Assembly: GCF_940670765.1 (NCBI RefSeq)
Contig: NZ_CALNVW010000039.1
Location: 1 to 64,000 of the forward strand
Length of the DNA stretch: 64,000 bases
Source of the DNA: Streptomyces sp. A 4/2
GTDB taxonomy: Bacteria; Actinomycetota; Actinomycetes; Streptomycetales; Streptomycetaceae
Reading direction: 5' to 3'
Position numbers and translations under genes: made by a program. The notes beneath the pieces were generated by a model, which worked only from the letters and a program-made list of their open reading frames with translations, was not told the origin of the DNA and did not search any database. Positions 60,739 to 64,000 of this stretch are shown here, piece by piece (position 1 is the stretch's first letter; every line of letters starts with the position of its first letter).

Positions 60739-62040
60739 TCATCGGACTTCCTTCACTCGCAGGACGGTCACCGCACCGAGCAGCGCGAAGGCCAGCGCGA
60801 GAGGGAAGAGCGTGCGGTACCCGCCGAGCCAGAGGACGACGGCTCCTGCGATGGCGGGCCCGAGGACCTGCGGCAGGGTGGCTGCGAGGTTCACGACGCC
60901 GAGGTCGCGGGCGAAGGACCGTTCGGACGGCAGCACTTGGGAGATGAGGGCGGCGTCCACACCCTGGAAGCAGCCGAAGCCGATGCCCACCAAGAAGGCC
61001 ATCGCGGTCATACCCGTCATGGTGGGGACGGCGAACGGGATGAGCATGGCGCAGCCGATGAGGGACGCCGAGGCCACCACGAACACCTTGCGCCTGCCGA
61101 GCCGGTCCGAGAGGGGTCCGGTGACGACGGCGGCCGGGAGCAGGCCCGCGACAGCGGTCAGCGCGAGGGCGGGTACGTGATCGATAGCCCTGTCGTGCAG
61201 GCCGACGTAGTCCTGGAGGATGTAGAGCTTGTAGCCGAACACCAGGAAGTACGACGTATTGGTGCACAGCCTGCTGACGAACACCCAGAAGAAGTCGGGG
61301 TGCCTCCGCGGGTTCGGCAACAGCCCGCCCAGGAACTCACGGACCCGGAAGGGCTCTTGGGGCGCGTCCCGGCTCGGGCGGTCCGGGTTGAGGGTCACGA
61401 AGACGACAGCCAGAGTCGTCGCGAGCGCAGCAAGTACCACGTACGCCGTGATGATCCGGTCCTCGAAGGCAGCGGCGAAGATCTGCCCGAGAAGCGAGCC
61501 GACCATGGAGCCGAGGCCGGTGACAGTGGAGAACAGGCCACGCTTCTCGGGCGGCACCCTGTCGGGCATGACGGCCGAGAGCGGGCCCGCCGCGAAGTTG
61601 TAGCCGAGCTGCACCAGGCACCACAGGGCCAGCGTCGCCGGTACGGAGTGCGCGAACGCCATGCCGATCAGGGCCACGCCACCGGTCGCTACGCCCGCCA
61701 CGATCCAGGGCCCGCGTCTGCCGAAGCGGCTGCGGGTCCGGTCCGAGACGGCTCCCGCGACGGGCTGGGCAACCATCGCGACGAGCGCGCCCACCGTGGT
61801 GACGACCGCGAGCATGCCGACCTTCGCGTCCTCGCCCACCGTGCGCTGGACCTGGAGGGCCAGCAGGGTGCCGGGGACGGCTCCCCATACGAGGGCAATG
61901 CCGAGGTTGGCGGGGCCGATGCACGCCATCAGGCGTCGCAGCGCCCGGCCGTCGACCGGCGGGGCGGCCGATCCTGCCGCTCCGCCGGGATCGGCAGGGA
62001 GCGGGGAGGGAGCACGGAGCTCGCCAGGGGGTCTCGCCAT
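60739..62040 (-). CDS. MFS sugar transporter, GPH/SLC45-like
   Basis: A protein of 433 residues with 12 spans. The loop VSDRTRSRFGRRGPWIV is typical of glycoside-pentoside-hexuronide and SLC45-type sugar:cation symporters. A second related loop is GPLSDRLGRRKVFV. Divergent from the TetR gene, with the operator at 62091-62111 just upstream of its start, and followed by GH3. It probably imports the beta-glycoside that GH3 hydrolyses. Confidence 0.88.
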   Translation of the reverse strand: MARPPGELRAPSPLPADPGGAAGSAAPPVDGRALRRLMACIGPANLGIALVWGAVPGTLLALQVQRTVGEDAKVGMLAVVTTVGALVAMVAQPVAGAVSDRTRSRFGRRGPWIVAGVATGGVALIGMAFAHSVPATLALWCLVQLGYNFAAGPLSAVMPDRVPPEKRGLFSTVTGLGSMVGSLLGQIFAAAFEDRIITAYVVLAALATTLAVVFVTLNPDRPSRDAPQEPFRVREFLGGLLPNPRRHPDFFWVFVSRLCTNTSYFLVFGYKLYILQDYVGLHDRAIDHVPALALTAVAGLLPAAVVTGPLSDRLGRRKVFVVASASLIGCAMLIPFAVPTMTGMTAMAFLVGIGFGCFQGVDAALISQVLPSERSFARDLGVVNLAATLPQVLGPAIAGAVVLWLGGYRTLFPLALAFALLGAVTVLRVKEVR

Positions 62041-62090
62041 CGGGACCTACTTTCGGTGGGCCGCACGGGGCCGCACCTGCGACTGGTGAG

Positions 62091-62111
62091 AAACAGTACG
62101 GCGTACTGTTT
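62091..62111. promoter_or_regulatory. TetR operator palindrome
   Basis: AAACAGTAC, GGC, GTACTGTTT: perfect 9-base arms around 3 bases, in the 122-base gap between the divergent MFS and TetR genes. It overlaps the likely promoters of both. Confidence 0.7.
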
Positions 62112-62162
62112 TTGCGGGCAAGGCTTTGCACAGGGGGAATACCCGCCGCATAGGGTGGGCGC

Positions 62163-62777
62163 GTGACAGCCAGAAACTCCTACCCCAAGGGGGTCGCCAA
62201 GCGGGAGGAGATCCTCAAGGTCACCCTCGAGATCTTCGGCCGCGAGGGCGAGCGGAACACCACCCTGCGGATGGTCGCCAAGGAGAGCCACATCAGCCTG
62301 ACCGGCCTGATGCACTACTTCGCATCCAAGGACCACCTGCTCACCGAGGTCCTGCGCGCAAACGACCGCGCGGCCGAGGCGCGCTTCCACGACCCGGACG
62401 TCGTGCGCGATCCGGGCGAGTTCCTGGCCAAGGCCCTGACGGCGAACGCCGCCAACTCCGCCCGCGTACGCCTCTACGTCACCCTTGCCGCGGCCTCGAC
62501 CGACCCGGCGCACCCGGCGCACACGTACTTCAGAGAACGCTTCACACTGCTGCGCGCCACGATCACCGAGCACCTCACGGCCGAGCAGCGGGCCGGCCGG
62601 GCGAGCCCCGATCTCGACCCGCACTTCACCGCCTCAGCCCTCGTCGCAGCAACCGACGGCATCCAACTCCAATGGCTGAGCGACCCCGACATCGACATGG
62701 CGGACCAGGTCCGCGGGGTCTGGCGGATGCTCACTTCTGCGCCCGGCTCATCGGACACCGCCGCAACACGCACGTAG
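62163..62777 (+). CDS. TetR-family regulator
   Basis: A 204-residue protein from GTG 62163. The HTH is TTLRMVAKESHISLTGLMHY followed by FASKDHLL. The C-terminal domain (FLAKALTANAANSARVRLYV, TDGIQLQWLSDPDIDMADQV) resembles TetR_C_6-like regulators. Likely repressor of the divergent MFS-GH3 operon. Confidence 0.9.
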   Translation: MTARNSYPKGVAKREEILKVTLEIFGREGERNTTLRMVAKESHISLTGLMHYFASKDHLLTEVLRANDRAAEARFHDPDVVRDPGEFLAKALTANAANSARVRLYVTLAAASTDPAHPAHTYFRERFTLLRATITEHLTAEQRAGRASPDLDPHFTASALVAATDGIQLQWLSDPDIDMADQVRGVWRMLTSAPGSSDTAATRT

Positions 62778-62896
62778 CGCCTCAGGCACAGTCGGCCACG
62801 TCGTGGCCCGCCGCCCCTCTCACGTAGGCACGCAGGGCGGCGATGCAGGCACCGAGTTGGTCGCGGGCATCGGTGAAGTGGTTCTGGGAAGCCGCC

Positions 62897-63200
62897 ATGC
62901 AGGAAGCCCGCGCCGCGTACGCCCACGCCTATCGCGTCAAACACCTCGGAGAGCAGGCAGACGCCTGGCACCGGACCAAGCTGCTGACCGAATACGTCAC
63001 AGCAGTGCGCGACCAAGCCACGTCACTGACGCCCGGGCAGGAAAGGACAGATCGAGGCGTGGCTCGCCTTCGCGGATGCCCGCCTCCAGCATCTCGCCAG
63101 GTCCGCCGCAGCGCCAAAGCTACCCTCCCCTCCGAAGCCCAGCGGCGACGGCCTCAAGCCTTTCCTCGGTCACTGGAGCCCGTACAGACCTCACCCCTAA
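62897..63200 (+). pseudogene. Frameshifted relic of an unidentified protein near the right island end
   Basis: The plus strand reads HLGEQADAWHRTKLLTEYVT, AVRDQATSLTPGQ, and after a one-base shift near 63046, IEAWLAFADARLQHLARSAA and DGLKPFLGHWSPYRPHP. The pattern (YVxALRxxA... IxxWxxFAxxRxxxL) recurs at the C-termini of many actinobacterial mobile-element and HTH-associated proteins. The 5' part is absent. No function claimed. The remaining 62778-62896 and 63201-63322 show no gene. Confidence 0.45.
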
Positions 63201-63322
63201 TGAGCCGCAAACCAGGCATAACCGACGCCCCTTGACTCAAGAGATAGCAACGAAGGGACCCGGCACGCCCTACCCGACGCACCGCCACCTGCAAGAACGG
63301 CCGCCCGACGCCCCATCAGAAC

Positions 63323-63486
63323 GTGCGTCAAACGTGCGTCAGAAGGGCCTCACGCGCGTCGAATGTGCGTCAAGATATCGCCCGTAACGCCCGCACCGCA
63401 CATCATGCGCACGCACAAAACCGCAGGTCAGGCGCCCTTTGTGACCGGTTCAAGGATGGCAACACACTCCACATGGTGCGTCATCG
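63323..63486. repeat. Right copy of the 165-bp island-flanking direct repeat
   Basis: Matches 51956-52120. It covers the last 18 codons, stop and downstream flank of the intact RNA methyltransferase gene, so this copy is part of the live gene. The downstream flank carries the same TGCGTCA motifs. See the left copy for the comparison. Confidence 0.85.
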
Positions 63487-64000
63487 GAAACAGATCGAAC
63501 GCCCGCAGCACCCGCACCTTGTACCCGCCCTCCCGGAAGTAAGCCAGGTCCCGCGCCAGCGCCGCCGGGTCGCATGCGACGTACGCGATGCGACGCGCGC
63601 CGAGGCCCGCGAGGTGCTTGACCGTCTGCTTGCCCGCTCCCGCGCGCGGCGGGTCCAGGACGATCAGGTCGGTCTCCGTGATGCCGGTGCGCGGGAGGGC
63701 CGCCTCGACCTTGCCGTGTTCGATGCGGACCCGCGGCAGGTCCTTGAGGTTGTGGCGGGCGTCCTCGCAGGCGCGCTTGGAGGACTCGATGCCGAGTACC
63801 GCGCCCTGTTCGCCGACGCGTTCGGCGATGGCTCCGGCGAAGAGGCCCACGCCGCAGTACAGGTCGATGGCCGAGTCGCCCTTGCGGGGCATGAGTCCCT
63901 GCATCACGGCCTTCAGCAGGGTGTCGGCGGCCTGCGGGTGGACCTGCCAGAAGCCGCCCATGCCGACGCGGTACGTGCGCTCGTCGGCCCGTTCGCGGAC
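63428..64000 (-). CDS. RNA uracil-5 methyltransferase (RlmD/TrmA family), 5' part outside window
   Basis: The C-terminal 190 residues of a class I RNA m5U methyltransferase. Seen: GGFWQVHPQAADTLLKAV (substrate loop), SAIDLYCGVGLFAGAIAERV (SAM site), LDPPRAGAGKQTVKHL, VACDPAALARDLAYF (the nucleophile Cys in ACDP) and the end GYKVRVLRAFDLFPMTHHVE. It methylates a uridine in 23S rRNA or tRNA. Its last 18 codons are duplicated at 52062-52118, implying that the island inserted at its 3' end. Confidence 0.9.
   Translation of the reverse strand, partial: VRERADERTYRVGMGGFWQVHPQAADTLLKAVMQGLMPRKGDSAIDLYCGVGLFAGAIAERVGEQGAVLGIESSKRACEDARHNLKDLPRVRIEHGKVEAALPRTGITETDLIVLDPPRAGAGKQTVKHLAGLGARRIAYVACDPAALARDLAYFREGGYKVRVLRAFDLFPMTHHVECVAILEPVTKGA

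Larger units (their letters stand above)
51956..63486. mobile_element. Genomic island bounded by 165-bp direct repeats at the 3' end of an RNA methyltransferase gene
   Basis: The two repeats flank about 11.2 kb that encodes three divergently or oppositely controlled sugar modules: MFS-GH1; PadR-sulfatase facing FGE; GH3-MFS facing TetR. Duplicating the 3' end of the target gene so that it stays intact is a common outcome of site-specific recombination by tyrosine integrases. No integrase, excisionase, replication or transfer gene is seen between the repeats, so the element is either degenerate, mobilised in trans, or the repeat arose by another duplication route. A frameshifted relic at 62897-63200 near the right end may be left from its mobile functions. 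Confidence 0.65.

Overview
The window looks like chromosomal DNA from a Streptomyces or a close relative. Base composition is very GC-rich with strong third-position G/C bias, GTG and TTG starts are common, Tat/Sec-exported hydrolases are frequent, and Scr1-type HTH/DUF397 modules, MFS and ABC sugar importers and ROK/TetR/PadR regulators are all present. No rRNA, tRNA or CRISPR array was seen. Both edges cut genes: a secreted NlpC/P60-like protein on the left and an RNA uracil-5 methyltransferase on the right.

Region 1 (1-16.7 kb) is mixed accessory chromosome. It holds exported proteins, a GT39-like membrane protein, an isochorismatase-type hydrolase with a divergent GlxA-type regulator, an Scr1-like regulator with two DUF397 partners, a trypsin-fold protein that has lost two triad residues, and a ferredoxin/P450/CMD-like/SDR operon facing a TetR gene. 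The SDR has an apparent one-base frameshift.

Region 2 (16.7-37.8 kb) is a glycan-degradation locus. Behind a LacI-type palindrome lie a six-hairpin glycosidase with LamG-like sequence inserted in its catalytic domain and a GH92 alpha-mannosidase. Next come GH36 and a phosphodiesterase on the minus strand, then a ROK regulator and a plus-strand run of ABC binding protein, two permeases, GH5, GH35 and GH38. Together these could trim mannose- and galactose-bearing glycans outside the cell, import the products and finish them inside. No ABC ATPase is encoded here.

Region 3 (38.3-48.1 kb) is the most unusual part. Eight minus-strand genes, almost all overlapping by 4-8 bases, encode a 95-residue Cys-free peptide with a signal-like segment, two radical SAM proteins with B12-binding-like N-termini, an arginase-family enzyme, a GNAT acetyltransferase, two DUF692 (multinuclear iron oxidase family) proteins and a 213-residue probable partner. 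A PrmC-like methyltransferase lies just upstream. I read this as a probable new type of RiPP pathway, with the peptide as substrate.

Region 4 (48.1-52.1 kb) is a graveyard: pieces of a flavin reductase, a GntR regulator, an amidohydrolase, a helicase-like protein and a toxin-antitoxin pair, plus one intact HNH-like gene.

Region 5 (52.1-63.5 kb) is an apparent genomic island. About 165 bp, including the last 18 codons and stop of the RNA methyltransferase, is present at both ends (51956-52120 and 63323-63486). Between the copies lie MFS+GH1, sulfatase+PadR facing a formylglycine-generating enzyme, and GH3+MFS facing TetR: a self-contained set for a sulfated or beta-linked glycan. No integrase remains.
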